DNA from: Pogostemon cablin
Lineage: Eukaryota; Streptophyta; Magnoliopsida; Lamiales; Lamiaceae
Length of the DNA stretch: 64,000 nt
Direction of reading: 5' to 3'
NCBI GenBank assembly: GCA_023678885.1
Contig: CM043001.1
Span: 196,001 to 260,000 of the forward strand
The position numbers were made by a program, and so were the translations under genes. The notes under the pieces were generated by a model, which saw nothing but the letters and a program-made list of their open reading frames with translations, had not been told where the DNA came from and made no database searches. How positions within the stretch are numbered: the stretch's first letter is position 1; each line of letters starts with the position of its first letter. This document shows, in pieces, positions 22,691 through 34,051 of the stretch.

Positions 22691-24205
22691 CTACATAAAA
22701 TTGCACAAATGCAAGTAATTAAAGAAATGCACAAAATGCACTATAAAATATTGTACTAAATGCACAATACATTACATTATTTCTTGAATCTAAATAAATA
22801 TCCTAATTGTACATCAATATTATATTTCGTCTTTATTATAACCTTTTTCAAATTTAGTATCTTTTCTTGGTATCCAATTTTCACTATTAATTATAGCTCA
22901 TATTGAGTGGAATTGATTACTCTACTTCATAACAAACTAAGAAGAGTTACTGCAGTCAGTTTACTCAGGCCATTCAGCTAAAAACTGACAAAAACATATG
23001 TTGCCCAACACCCTTAATAATATTTGAACGTAATGCAAAATCAAAATCAATAATAAAATCTGCACAAAATCAAGAATGAATCAAAATTTATGTTCACAAT
23101 CAGATCGTAGCTATACAATCAGTATATAAGACAATCAAATTTTTTGTGTCAAGTTTAAAATAAGTCAACTATTTCATAATTTACACGAAAATAACCCATT
23201 AATCGGCCCAGAGTGTTTTGTAGTGAATAATACAACCCCAAAGCTAAGAAACTTAGACATCAAAATTGCACCAGTCCATCTCACAAGAAGCCTAAAGAAG
23301 AACTCAACAACACTGCATACAACATACACAATTTCAGAACTACAAAACTATTTCTCCATCTTTTCAAAGATTAAGATTCTCTTGCCATAAAAGATTAAAA
23401 ATTTCTGCATCAATGCGCAAGATGACTTCGGCTTCGGGATAAACTCTTCCTCGTCTGCTACAGTGGATTCGCGACTTCAGAGGTTCCGCTAGACGGGATT
23501 CGACGGGAAGATTGGGAGTTCGCGGTGAAACCTTGTCAATTCTGTACTATCGTACCATATGTGAAATGAGTACCCTACTCCAATAACTAGAAATGGCATT
23601 GCTGGATGGTAGGGAAGATCCCTATAATTGAGGGATATGGAAGAATTGTAGGAGTTGGGTTAATATTCTGCATATTGTGAATCTCCAACCTAAAACCGTG
23701 CACAGCAAAATTTGAGGAAAGAAAGGAAATAATTGGGGAATTTTACGTTGACAAGATTTGGAGAAAATTCATAATTAGGGGTATATTGGGCAAGCCATAT
23801 TGAATAGTGTAGTGGGTAATAATTATTTTAGAATGGTGTATCTCATAGTAAATTTGCTATAAGTTGTGTATCTAAGAGTAACTAACTCCATTTTTTAACA
23901 CTTATTTCCTTAAATCTCTCTTCAATTTCACATATTTTAAAATTTGGGTTGTATTTGAAAATAAAGTTAAGTAATTAAGACATTATTTGGAATTGTTTAT
24001 AACATATAATATGATTACGTAATGAAATATAAATATTAATACAAATTTTAAAATTGTTGGTTTTTTTATAATTACATTAATTTATTATACATAAAAAACG
24101 AATAAGGGTCATAGTCGGTTCAACTAAAAATTATTTAATTCATTACACATAAAGAACTATACTAAATATACATATCATCACAATATAAAACCTCATATAT
24201 ATGTA

Positions 24206-24456
24206 TGGCAAAGACTTGTGTGAGACCGTCTCACGTATTGGCTTACGTGAGACGGTCAGAAAGTGATAAATTTTATAAAGAAAAATGATAATAAATTAAT
24301 AAAAAGTGATAATGTTATTTTATGAATAATTTATAGCATAAATAAAAAGTGACAACATTTTATAGCGAAAGTGATAATATTTTATAGCGAAAGTGATAAC
24401 TATTTTAAAAAATAAAATATGATCTCACGTGAGACGATCTCACGCAAGACCTACCC
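24206..24456. mobile_element. 251-bp hAT-like MITE with GTGAGACGGTCTCAC ends
   Basis: The ends are tggcaaagacttgtgtgaga at the left and the complement of cgcaagacctaccc at the right, with the inner palindromic word gagaccgtctcac/gtgagacgatctcac. The perfect 8-bp TSD TATATGTA is at 24198-24205 and 24457-24464. The related flank copy at about 20350 has a single tatatgta and no insert, which confirms the boundaries. The interior has copies of gtgataatattttatagcga, the same motif as in the 4398-5612 element. An 8-bp TSD fits hAT superfamily transposition. Noncoding. Confidence 0.85.
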
Positions 24457-24464
24457 TATATGTA

Positions 24465-24726
24465 TTCCATTCGTCTCATTCTAATAGTTATATTTTCATT
24501 TTGCACGGGAATTAAGAAATTTAGTATTTTAATACGTATTGAGGTGAGATAAATAATATTTTAATGTATAGTGGATATTTGTATTAATGTAGTGGATGAG
24601 TCCCATTGAGATATTTTAATTACTTAATTGTGTGGGTTCATACAAATATATATATATATATATATAACTGTTGGAATTAAACACCCAATTTAAAAATATG
24701 TAATTATTAGAATGGGATGGAGGAAA
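24465..24726 (+). mobile_element. Stowaway-like MITE, second copy, expanded by a TA microsatellite
   Basis: Same element as 20360-20578, with TA on both sides (24463-24464 and 24727-24728). It is longer because of a run of TA dinucleotides near 24648-24666 next to a gtgtgggttcatacaaata segment that the first copy lacks. A further TA run follows at about 24748-24770. Confidence 0.82.
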
Positions 24727-24789
24727 TACGTAATTATGTGTCATTATATATATATATATATATATATAAATTTACTATTATAAAAATCT

Positions 24790-25699
24790 ATATTTATATA
24801 ATTTTATTTTGAGCACCTGAAGTCCCCCTGCTCTACTTTAACCTGCAAAAACTAATTTACTTAGTACTATTGTTTATTCAAACTAAATTACTATGAGCCA
24901 CAATAATGACTAAACTCTATATCCTACAGTGGAAAGCCATTAAAATAATACCTCTTGGGTATCTCTACTATTTGTTACAGGCTTGTTCTCATTATCTTAT
25001 TAACAAACTGTTGGGAACATCTTTCACAATGTGCCACTTTACAGAGAAACAACCAATCCATTTGTCCTGCTGCCAGTACTTCATGTTCTTGTTAAAATTA
25101 ACAGGACCAACCACTGGTATTTACCTGCGCATCAATAGATCATGTCAGTAAAACTATATTAAACATCAGTAACCAAAAATGGGAACCAGCAGCAAGTTCA
25201 TAGATACTTACTGAGAATTGTTGAGCTTCCTGGTATGTTGTGTCCAACTTTTTGTTACCATTCAGGCGACTAGCCCAGATATTGTGCTTGTTGATGTCAT
25301 CCTCGCTGTAAGATTTTATTATAAAAAACTTAACATCGGTATAAACTTCAGAAAAATCATGTCTGTTGTATTGTTCTCGATCAGGAATTACACTTGACTT
25401 CTCCTCATAATCAACTTTTCCAGTCAAAAGAATATTTTGATCTTTAACAACCAACGCAAGTGGAATGAAGCCCTTATCATTCTTACAGTTTCTGGTCCTA
25501 GTTCACCTTTTTAATTCATTCAGGCCATCCATGCCCTCATTTCCATAACTATAAAAACCATATTTCCTCTTCCCTTGGTCTTGCATCTGCCATCAACAGC
25601 CATCCGCACATGGTAATCATTAGATCCATAGCTAAAACCATACTATAGGGATTTCTATAGTGACTAAATAACTTACTAGGAATGTTCTATTCATGCACC
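24790..25699 (-). pseudogene. ECT/YTH-domain protein pseudogene, 3' segment (most of the YTH domain)
   Basis: On the minus strand from 25699 downward the sequence reads as a plant ECT (m6A-reader) protein: a decayed YGS-rich linker, GMDGLNELKR, KGFIPLALVVKDQNIL, then the YTH domain PDREQYNRHDFSEVYTDV, KFFIIKSYSEDD, HNIWASRLNGNKKLD and YQEAQ. After a GT-AG intron (about 25145-25212) it continues as VNTSG, with about eight family residues deleted, then KYWQQDKWIGCFSVKWHIV and KDVPNSLL, and decays at RDTQE. A final exon trace (VKVEQG) follows an acceptor near 24842, and the rest is lost in a TA-rich tract. The cage-region tryptophans remain readable, but frameshifts, stops and deletions make it nonfunctional. 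Intact family members bind N6-methyladenosine in mRNA. The segment ends exactly at the TSD of element B. Confidence 0.92.
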
Positions 25700-26337
25700 T
25701 GATGAGAGTGAAAATAAGCGTATTTTAGTGTCCAATTTAATATATTTTTGATAAAAATTATTGTTATATATTAGCACAAGTGTCTTATATTCGATATATA
25801 TGAGAAAAAGGTGCGTTTGAGGTGTTTTATTATGTTTTAGGTAGAAAAAGAATCAAAAGTGCAAAGTTGGAGAAAATGTTCAACTATGTGCAAGGATGCT
25901 GAAAATTCATGTCCAACTTGTGTAATTTTTATGTGTTTGTATGTATCTCAATAATGGAAGTCTGATACATGATTGAAAAGCCACAGAAGATAGAATCATT
26001 TTGGCATAAGGAAAAACACAATCGGATTCCAAACGAGAAAGTTATGATCAAAATGGTGGCGTCGTGTAAGCTGTGCAGAACAAAACGGTAGTGCCACTTT
26101 GCATGACTTGCTACACATTCAAATATTAGAATTTTTGGGAGTTCTTTATATGGATAGAAATCTAAAGAAGAGAGAATCGCGTGAACGTAAGAATCACTCA
26201 AATCAGAGCTCGAATGTGGAAGTTATATGCGAAATGGTAAGACTATGCAAGCTGGTTCAGACCAATTTGACCATGACAGCCTGGTTCGACCAGCCATAAA
26301 GGTCGAACCATGGTCGAACCAAATGTCTGAACAGCTG
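25700..26337 (+). repeat. Element B 5' LTR, part matching the 3' LTR
   Basis: It aligns with 28839 to about 29475 through the GGTTCGACC/GGTCGAACC cluster. Beyond that, 26338-26590 has extra copies of the same palindromic words (ggtcgaaccatggttgaac, ggtcggttcgacc) that the other LTR lacks. The true end of the LTR and the primer site have been lost by deletion. Confidence 0.75.
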
Positions 26338-26587
26338 CAGACCAAGACAGTTATGGTTCGATCAAATCCCTTGGTCGAACCATGGTTGAACTATGGTCGA
26401 ACCAACCTGTACTGAGGAATTTGTTCTTTCTGATGGTCGGTTCGACCACTATACACCTAGTTCGACCAGCACCCAAGGTCGAATCGAGGTCGAACCATCC
26501 TATCCAGTATCTTTTTCGCACAAAATGCTACACTTGTTGTTCATAATACTTCAGTGCCATCATAAGAGCAGAATACTGAGCTTATAG

Positions 26588-28838
26588 TTGAGAAGAAGTG
26601 GGAAAGAGCAAAGAGATTGACAGCCGAGAAGCTTAGACTGCAGATGGATAATAAAGATGTGGTTTTCTCTCTTTTGGAGATTCAATCATGCAAGAGCATA
26701 GATGTGGTTTCTAACTTGTTTAATCTTAATTTTAATAGGACAGATGATTCTGAATTTAATTGAAAGATTGACAAGGAGGAGTCTAGACAGTCATGGAAGG
26801 AAGGAATTTCCAAGGATCATATACTTGTGACCAAGAAGTGTGAGGTGTTGAGTGTAGACAAAAAGAGGGAAAGAAAGTATTTGAAGGTGAAGATGTAAGA
26901 AGACCGTCCTCTGATCCAGTAGCTCAAAAAGCGCTAAACCTTCGTGACTCTCCGACGTTAAACATGAGCGCCTGTTGGGAGCTTGTCCCTCCTGTTTATT
27001 TGCTTTATTTCTTTTGTGTGAGTGAGGAGTTATTATATTTGAAGTGCTTACATTTCAGCAATTACATCACTTTTCAAACTTAGTTTCAACTTACGTTTTT
27101 ACTAAGTTTGGGGGGTGGTGTACTTACCTTGTCTTATGAGCACTAAGGGTATAATTTTTCTTTCGTTGGTTATTTGTTTGTTAGGGGGTTGATTTTTTGC
27201 GGCATATTAATATTTTAACCGGTATTGATATGTCAATTTTTTACAACTTACATAATATTTAGTGTGTTGTGTTGGTGTATCTAGTGTGTGGAGTCGATTA
27301 GATAGTCAATTGAGTCTTTCTTATAGTTCTCTTATTTTATTATTGATGAATCTGTGATGATGAGGTGTGTTTGAGTTTTGATGATAGAAATAGGTAAACT
27401 GAGGCTTTGACCTGATCGAGTTGAACAACTTGAGGAGCTCGTGCATACGTTGAAGAAAAATCAGGTGCCCTCGTTTTATTATTCTAATTTTTATGTGTGC
27501 TTTTAATTCATGGACTAAAAGAATTGAGTTTATGGTTTTAGTGATCCACATGAGCTTATATTTTTAAATTGTACTTAAAATTCATATGCTCTTGAAATTG
27601 ATGAAGGAATTGTACTTCAGTTATATTGTGGTATAAAGTTCTATGTGTACTTGTGAGATATTGCTACCATGAAAATTGTTCTGTTACTTGTTAAAAATCT
27701 ATTTGAGATTTTGAGCCTTATTCATGTTACATAATCACATGATAATTCTTTTCTAGTGAGTATCATTCTTGTGTGTGTATTCTAGAACTTGCCTCTTGTC
27801 TTACTTGAAACTACACGTGTGTTAGATAATGGGAGATGATTTTAGGTCATCCTTGAATTTATGAATCACTTAGACAAATAATTTCCTACCGAATGATGTT
27901 TATCCGTAATTAGCCCCGTTGAGCCTAAAAATCTCATTCTTTGGCAGCCTACGAGAAATAACCACTTTGAGCTTCTGGATTTTTTTTTAGCCTTGATTCT
28001 ATCATGATGAGAATTAATGACTTTTTAAAGTGTGTTGATAGAGTTTTATAATTATTTGGGAAGGAATTAATTGGTGTTGAAGAAGTGATTGAGCTTGAAA
28101 ATGCATCTAGGAAAATCATGGAGTAGTGCTTATATCTAGTACTCAATTGAACTAAATACCCTAGGGTAGTACTTAAATCTAGTACCCTATGGAGGATGTG
28201 CGAGGTAGTGCCCGAAGTTGGTACCTCGAGAGAAAAGAAAAGGAGAAGAAAAGAAAAAGAAAAAAGAAGGAAAAAATGTTGTGCTTGGAAAAAAGTGAAA
28301 AAGTTGAGGAGGATGTTGTGCTTAATTGAAGTAAGTAAGAAGAATGAAAGATCATGATGGAATGCACACTTGATTAATCCGAGTTTTGAGTCACTTATCC
28401 ATATATTTCCAACCTTAACCAAAGAGTCAATATTACATCCAAAAGAAAATTCTTTTTTGATACCATTGTCGAATCATACTTTTAGTGATGGAGAGTTTGA
28501 GATATTTGGCAAGCTTACGGTTACGCATGCACTTGAATTAAAGTTGAGCGTAAACACCTTAACCCATAAGTGTACATCTTTTACACTTGAGTGCGAGTGA
28601 TATATACTTCCCGTGAGAACATGTGAATAGAGCATTTGAATTGTTGGTGATTGTCTTATCTTGTATGCTATGAATTGAGTATTACATGTAATGAGAGTTG
28701 CATGACTTAAGTTGAGGACAAATGTATTATGAAGGGGTTATTGGTCATAGTCCTTGTTTCCCCGCTAATTTTCTTTGTCTCTTTCTTTTTATTTTTATTT
28801 TGTTGCCTCGGGAAGAGCAACGGGTAAGTTTGAGGGAT
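26588..28838 (+). other. Element B residual internal region, noncoding
   Basis: A lysine-rich readable stretch at 26590-26895 (EKKWERAKRLTAEKLRL and onward, with a stop) is unrecognised; by position it would be the last part of the coding region. The post-coding motif at 26953-26982 and the purine tract actaagtttggggggtggtg (27101-27120) come next. The remaining 1.7 kb to 28838 shows no coding sign; open frames there are translations of repeats and of a lysine-rich agaaaaga tract near 28230-28290. PPT: ggtaagtttgagggat. Confidence 0.6.
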
Positions 28839-30710
28839 TAATGAGAGTGAAAATAAGCGTGTTTTAGTGTCCAATTTAAACCTTTTTGATGAAAATTGTT
28901 GTTATAAATTAGCACAAGTGTCTTATATTTGATATATATGAGAAAAAGGTGCGTTTGGGGTGTTTTATTATGTTTTAGGTAGAAAAAGGATTAAAAGTGC
29001 AAAGTTGGAGAAAAGGTGCAACTATGTGCAAGGATGCTTAAAACGCACGTCCAACTTGTGTAATTTTTTTGTATTTGTATGGAGCTCAAAAATAGAAGTG
29101 TCTACATGGTTGGAAAGCCACAGAAGATAGGATCGTTTTGGCATAAGGAACACCCCAATCGGATTTCAAACGAGAAAGTTATGATCAAAATGGTAATATC
29201 GTGCAAGTTGTGCCGAATATAACGATAGTGCCTTTGCATGACTTGCTACACATTCAAATCTTAGAGGTTTTGCGAGTTCTTTATATGGATAGAAATTCAA
29301 GGAAGAGAGGATCTCGTGAACGTAAGAATCACTCAAATCTGAGCTTGGATGTGGAAGTTATATGCAAAACGGTGAGACTGCGCAAGCTAGTTCAGAACAG
29401 TTCGACCACGACAGCCTGGTTCGACCAGCCATGAAGGTCGAACCATGGTCGAACCAAATGCCTGAACAGCTGCAAATCCGTATTTTTATACCCCAATGCT
29501 AGTATTTTCATGTTTTCCAAGAAAAAGCTCATCCAAGGTCCATAAGGAGAGCTTACAAGTATAAAAGGGAATGTAGATCACATCATTATTCATTGGATTG
29601 GAGAACAACAACACAATCATCATACATCCCACAAGGGGGGATCACCTCCCAACCATCATCCACATCATTTCCTCAATCCATCCATCACTTTGAAGATTCG
29701 TCTGTGGAATCAAAAGGAGAACCAAGAGGAGGATTCAAGATGGAGAAGGACTCGACGACTCCCGCATCTAGGGTTTTATTCGTTCCTAATTTATTTGTAT
29801 TTTCCAGATATATGGATAAGGTCTATCCAACTCCTATGATTGTTCTTCGCAACATCATGGGCTAGAACCATTTTGATAGATCTAGGATTTTGAAAGTTTT
29901 ATGAATTAATTAATCTCTCTTGTGTGTCCTCCGTACAACACTACTTGTGGATTGATTTTATATATGATTGTGCTTTCTTAATCCATATTCACGGTCATTT
30001 TGTGCTTCTGCAATTGTTATATAGAGTCTAAATATATATCTTGGTTGTAGATTGAGTGCGTTCACTGCTGAACAGGATTCCATGTTATAATTCTATGTGA
30101 GGGGACTCCGAATCTTCATTAGATTTATCATATATGAATGCTTATTGAATGAATTGAATTCGGGTTAGTAAGCAGGATAAAGAGAATAATTTTATAGTAC
30201 CTATAAAGGGAGATCATATCGGGTTAGAGTATCAATCCTAGGGGGAAATAATTGATACTGATAGTACCTAGAAAGGAGGGTGAAATTATATCTCTTGCTC
30301 CGAGGTTATTCACATGTGTTACACGTATATTTACGTGTGTCTACAAAGTAGATTTGCATGGTTTAGTGATGTGTCCATAGTCCACAAGGCAGAGTCGGCC
30401 TGCATTTGAGAGAGAAGTTAAGTAGTAAAACTGGATTACCCTAGAGCTACCTATTCTCCATTCTTGTGACACTTTTGTATTCTTCTAGTGTTTATTTTAT
30501 TTTAATAATTATTTTAATTAATTGTATAGTGGATTAATAATTTCATACCTCAAATATTATTGCCAGCTTATCTTAATTAATTTAGTTAATAATTAAATTG
30601 ATAATACGCCGTCCTTTGAATTCGATATTTCACTTGGTCGCTTGCTTAAGTTGCAACTAATATTCTTAATACTTAGAGATTAATTTTACGTGCAAAGAAA
30701 ATGCACATCA
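28839..30710 (+). repeat. Element B 3' LTR (1872 bp)
   Basis: It begins TAATGAGAGTGAAAATAAGC (the expected TG is mutated to TA) after the purine tract and ends in CACATCA at the pseudogene junction. A block near 29130-29400 (ctttatatggatagaaattc and agttatatgcaaaacggtga) is the reverse complement homologue of part of the element E LTR (33465-33800), showing a shared LTR ancestry. Confidence 0.85.
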
Positions 30711-31030
30711 ACACCCAGTACAAGTGTTCATGCCGGACATTGGCCTTGGGTTGTTCAAATCCTTAAATCGAAACACATTAAATACCAGGTAAATAAAAAA
30801 GATGACTACATATTCAAAAAGAATAAAAAGAGAAATGACATTAACTTTTTATTTGAAGTAGAAACACTTAAATCACTGAACTAGGGCACAACATTATAAA
30901 TATTGCAATATAACCATTAGTGAATAATTAAATCAGATTGAACCATGAGTTTCCACGTTACCATCATATGAGGCTGGTACTGCTGGTTCCTAGATGAAGT
31001 AACACTATTTCCATTTCCAATGAAAGAATT
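30711..31030 (-). pseudogene. ECT/YTH-domain protein pseudogene, middle segment
   Basis: Two exon pieces and one intron survive between the insertions. On the minus strand the exon portion 31030-30962 reads NSFIGNGNSVTSSRNQQYQP and stops at a GT donor (gtaacg). The intron runs to the acceptor atttaag at 30762. The next exon portion 30761-30711 reads DLNNPRPMSGMNTCTG, the family motif HHPRPMSGM. It joins the 25699 segment without loss across the element B TSD, and the 56851 segment across the element C TSD. This identifies the three segments as one gene rather than separate copies. Confidence 0.9.
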
Positions 31031-31372
31031 TGATGAGAATCCAATCGTAGTGCCTGTTGATCGGGTGTATGTGAGGAGAAAGAAGAAGATTGGAGTGTAG
31101 ATGTGGAAGATTGGGTAGCTGATTTGCCGGTGAAGATTGATTGGAAAATTGATTAGCAGATTTTACTCATGTTTTCTTTTTCTTTATTTGGAATGTTGGA
31201 CAATAATTTGAGTATTTAGTTTCTCTCTAGGATGGGATATAAGACGTGATTTTTCTTTTTGAGCATTTGGTTTTCTCAGCGTGATTGCTGATCTTGCTAG
31301 AGCTTAGAGAATTCTTTCCCAAGCCTAGTACAATTTCAATAATCTTTCAATAATATTCCTATATTTTCATCA
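31031..31372 (+). repeat. Element C 5' LTR (342 bp)
   Basis: The ends form the perfect inverted repeat TGATGA/TCATCA. It shares gatcgggtgtatgtgaggag, gaaagaagaagattgg and ttcctatattttcatca with the 3' LTR. Confidence 0.9.
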
Positions 31373-31374
31373 TT

Positions 31375-31390
31375 TGGCCTCAGAGCCTGG
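31375..31390 (+). promoter_or_regulatory. Element C primer binding site, initiator tRNA-Met type
   Basis: Reads TGGCCTCAGAGCCTGG, two bases after the LTR. The usual site is TGGTATCAGAGC; here TA has become CC. Confidence 0.7.
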
Positions 31391-31431
31391 TTAATTACCA
31401 AGCTTCTGCAACAATGTTGACGAACAAACAA

Positions 31432-32082
31432 TGATTCGAAATGATAGAGACACATTTGTAGATTTAAGTGAGGCGATGCGTACCTTGACAATGCAACGCG
31501 AACATCAATCCAATGGGGGAAGGAAGTGTTCGGCACCGTGATAGATATTGTAATAATGATCGGAGATCATATGGGAATGAAGACAACGATCATGAAATGC
31601 TTAGGCCCAGAAACCATCGCCTTGAGGTGGGTATTGGACTGGGACAACAAACAACAAGAGATTGCGCTAGGATGGATCCTACACGAGGGAGACAAGGGGG
31701 AACAGACATGAGAGTGACCATGGCGTGAACCCTTTTGCAGTAGATCATAACTCTTTTCACATGAATGGATCGACAGCTGAAGAAGAAGATGAAAATTCCC
31801 AACAAAATGAAAAAGAATCAGAGGCTGAATATTATATGGGTAGTTGGGGTCCAGTCCAAAATGACTACCGACCATGGGATCATAAACCTCGTGGGATCAG
31901 GATAGAGTTTCCTAAATTTTTTGGAAAGGACCCACTTAATTGGATAGATAAAGCGGAACAGTACTTCGAGTGGCAAGACATATGAACAAGAGATCATATC
32001 CAAATTGCATCATACTACATAGACAGCGAAGCAATGCAATGGTGGCATTGGTTCGAATTGACCATCCGAGGCAGGTTGTCGT
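31432..32082 (+). pseudogene. Element C gag, N-terminal half
   Basis: Readable in pieces with stops and frame changes: RNDRDTFVDLSEAMRTL, an acidic linker (STAEEEDENSQQNEKESEAE), then the gag core IRIEFPKFFGKDPLNWI, DKAEQYFEWQDI, a TGA stop, IQIASYYIDSEAMQWWHWF and RGRLS. These are the standard blocks of plant chromovirus gag. The frame is cut at 32082 by element D and resumes at 52789 in the correct register once one 5-bp TSD copy is discounted. Confidence 0.9.
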
Positions 32083-32206
32083 TGATTAGCCATTTGTAGT
32101 TGGCATGACTAATTAAAGAACTCATCGAACCACAGGGAGGAAGGTACTAGGGTTTAAGCGATCTCATGTTTGTCATAGTTTTATAGAGATGATCATAAAG
32201 GGGTAG

Positions 32207-34051
32207 TGATTGATCGTAATATAGGGGTGGGGTATAACCAATTAAAGAAATTATCGAACCACATGGAGGAACGTGCTAGAGTTTAAGCGATCTCAAGCTT
32301 ATCGTGATTTTATAAGGACGACGGAAAGGAGCGGATAGGAGCAAATGAATGCAATTATGCTAATGCAAGAAATAAAGATAAAATGAATGCAAAGATAAGA
32401 TGGGTTCCAAATGATGCTAGGATGAGATTAACAACAATCATGACATAGATAATTAAGTAATTATGCAATTAATTCTAATCTCTCATGGACAAGGTATAGA
32501 AGCGATCACTAATTCCACCTAAACTCTCTCTCGAGATGGATAGGATGTAGGCCCTCAACAAGGCTCCCAAACGCACATAGGATCGAGACAATAGCAAACA
32601 CCTCCCACTAGGTACTAATTACTCTATGAGTTCCCTAATTAGGTACTAAATCACAGGCAATATTCCCTTTTAAGGTACTATGAATTTACTAATGGTTTGG
32701 GTCTCCTCACCTAATCAACCAATCTCTCGATTAAGCTAATCAAATGTTCTATCAAAGGATTCTAAATCTAGAAGGATATCTCTATCTCATTCTAAATTAA
32801 TGCACATGAAGTGTATGATGAAATGATTCAATGAATTATCCTAAACACATAATTGATTTCTCAATCTAATCATATGCCCATGACAATTAATCACACATGT
32901 CATCATATAAATCAAGCAATAAATAATCAATGATAGAAATAACACAAAGCCCATTCAAGATTAAAATCAAATTGCATAATAACTAAATTATCCAACACCA
33001 ATCATGGAGCTAATCTCACAAAGGAGATTAGCCTATCATAGTTTTAGAGAAAACAATCATAGACAATTGGATCCACAAATTCCATGACAAATCTATAAAG
33101 AATTTCACAAGACTTAGAATTAGATTCCCCCTTTGAAGGTCTTCAATGGAGATCTCCTTCTTCCTCTTGTGATCTTCACTCTCCCTTACTTCCTTGATCA
33201 CTTGGATGGTGGATTTGATGGAGGGGATCAAGTGTAGATGGATGGAATCAAGGAATGATGAATGGGATGAAGGGTAGATGGAATGGAGAGGAAAAATGTG
33301 TGAAAAATAGTGTGTATTAGGTGTAGATCTGATCCCCACTGATATTTACACTCCAAAATGGGTGTTTTTACCCCTTAGAACCTTCTAGAACACATTCTAA
33401 TCATAAAAATGACTTTGGGCCGAGCATGGGTCGAATTCGGGTCAAGTTCGGGTCGGTGCAGCGCAGTCTCACTGTTTCGCACATAACTTCCACATCCGAT
33501 CTCCAATTTGAGTAATTCTTGTGCTCACGCGATCCTCTTTTCATTGGCTTTCTATCCATATAAAGATCTGACAAAACATCTAACATTTGAAGGTATAACA
33601 AGTCATACAAAGTAGCACAATCGTGCTGAGTAGAAACAGCCTGCGCGACGTCATCATTTTAATCATAACTTTCTCTTTTGGGCTCGGATTGAAGTGTTTC
33701 TTATACCAAAACGATCCTCTTTTATGTGGCTTTCCAACCATATATGACACTTCTTGTTTTGAGCTCCACAAGAGTACAGAAAAATTACACAAGTTGGACG
33801 TGCATTTTTCAGCATTTTGCTTAATTTGACTCATTTTCCCTCGTTTCAACTCCGAATTAAGCTTCGTTTTTTCCCAAATTTTCCTTCTCGCGTCTAGAAT
33901 CCATTTTTACCTGAAAATCATACATTTAAGCTTATTCTCACACATTTCCATAAAACATAAAATACAACCAAATAGAACACAAATACGGAAAAAATAATAC
34001 GAAAACACATATAAAAAGACACTAAAATTTAGGTGAAAATATCACTCATCA
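32207..34051 (-). repeat. Element E 3' LTR (1845 bp)
   Basis: Plus-strand edges are TGATTGATCGTAATATAGGG and ATATCACTCATCA. It contains a cluster of ggtcgaattcgggtc words (33418-33460) at the place where element A has ACACGGCC words. The outer part (aatgttctatcaaaggattc) is recognisably shared with A and D. Confidence 0.92.

Larger units (their letters stand above)
20731..23889. mobile_element. Long-TIR non-autonomous element M1 (Mutator-like by structure)
   Basis: The left end reads gaatttattactacctaata, then tactaagagatacaattag and gcgtgagataccaaatat. The right end on the other strand reads ttactcttagatacacaact, then aaatttactatgagatacac. The two align over about 60-80 bases. A 318-bp MITE sits inside the left end. 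The interior carries local tandem repeats, two short GC-richer patches (agcgggattttgg near 22430 and ggcttcgggataaactcttc near 23430) and no convincing gene. Both sides of the insertion carry about 53 bases of the same flank (ttttttaacacttatttcct ... catattttaaaa). That is too long for an ordinary TSD. Confidence 0.55.
19885..24745 (+). repeat. Tandemly repeated ~0.63-kb unit (Stowaway-like MITE plus flank), two copies and part of a third
   Basis: The order is: right end of a MITE (19885-19947), flank copy 1 (19948-20359), MITE (20360-20578), flank copy 2 (20579-24464), MITE (24465-24726), first bases of flank copy 3. The flank copies share long phrases such as caatttctcaccactcattt and attcattacacataaagaa. 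Flank copy 2 was later split by two insertions: the 3.2-kb element at 20731-23889 and the 251-bp element at 24206-24456. Copy 1 therefore serves as the empty site for both. Confidence 0.8.
25700..30710 (+). mobile_element. Element B: Tat/Athila-like Ty3/gypsy element, internally deleted, inserted in the YTH pseudogene
   Basis: The left LTR begins TGATGAGAGTGAAAATAAGC at 25700; the right LTR spans 28839-30710 and ends AATGCACATCA. The flanks are GCACC (25695-25699) and ACACC (30711-30715), a 5-bp TSD with one G/A mismatch. The left LTR matches the right only to about 26337. After it come unrelated GGTCGAACC-rich DNA and a short lysine-rich relic, then the conserved motif cgacgttaaacatgagcgc (26953), a purine tract (27101-27120), 1.7 kb of noncoding DNA and the LTR-proximal purine tract (28824-28838). 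Gag and pol are gone, as is the primer site. Transcriptional orientation is opposite to that of the host pseudogene. Confidence 0.85.

Noticed and set aside
30690..31030. Reading 30711-31030 as part of element B or C.
   Set aside because: It is outside both TSDs and carries YTH-gene exon words (PRPMSGM, SVTSSRNQ) with a proper intron.
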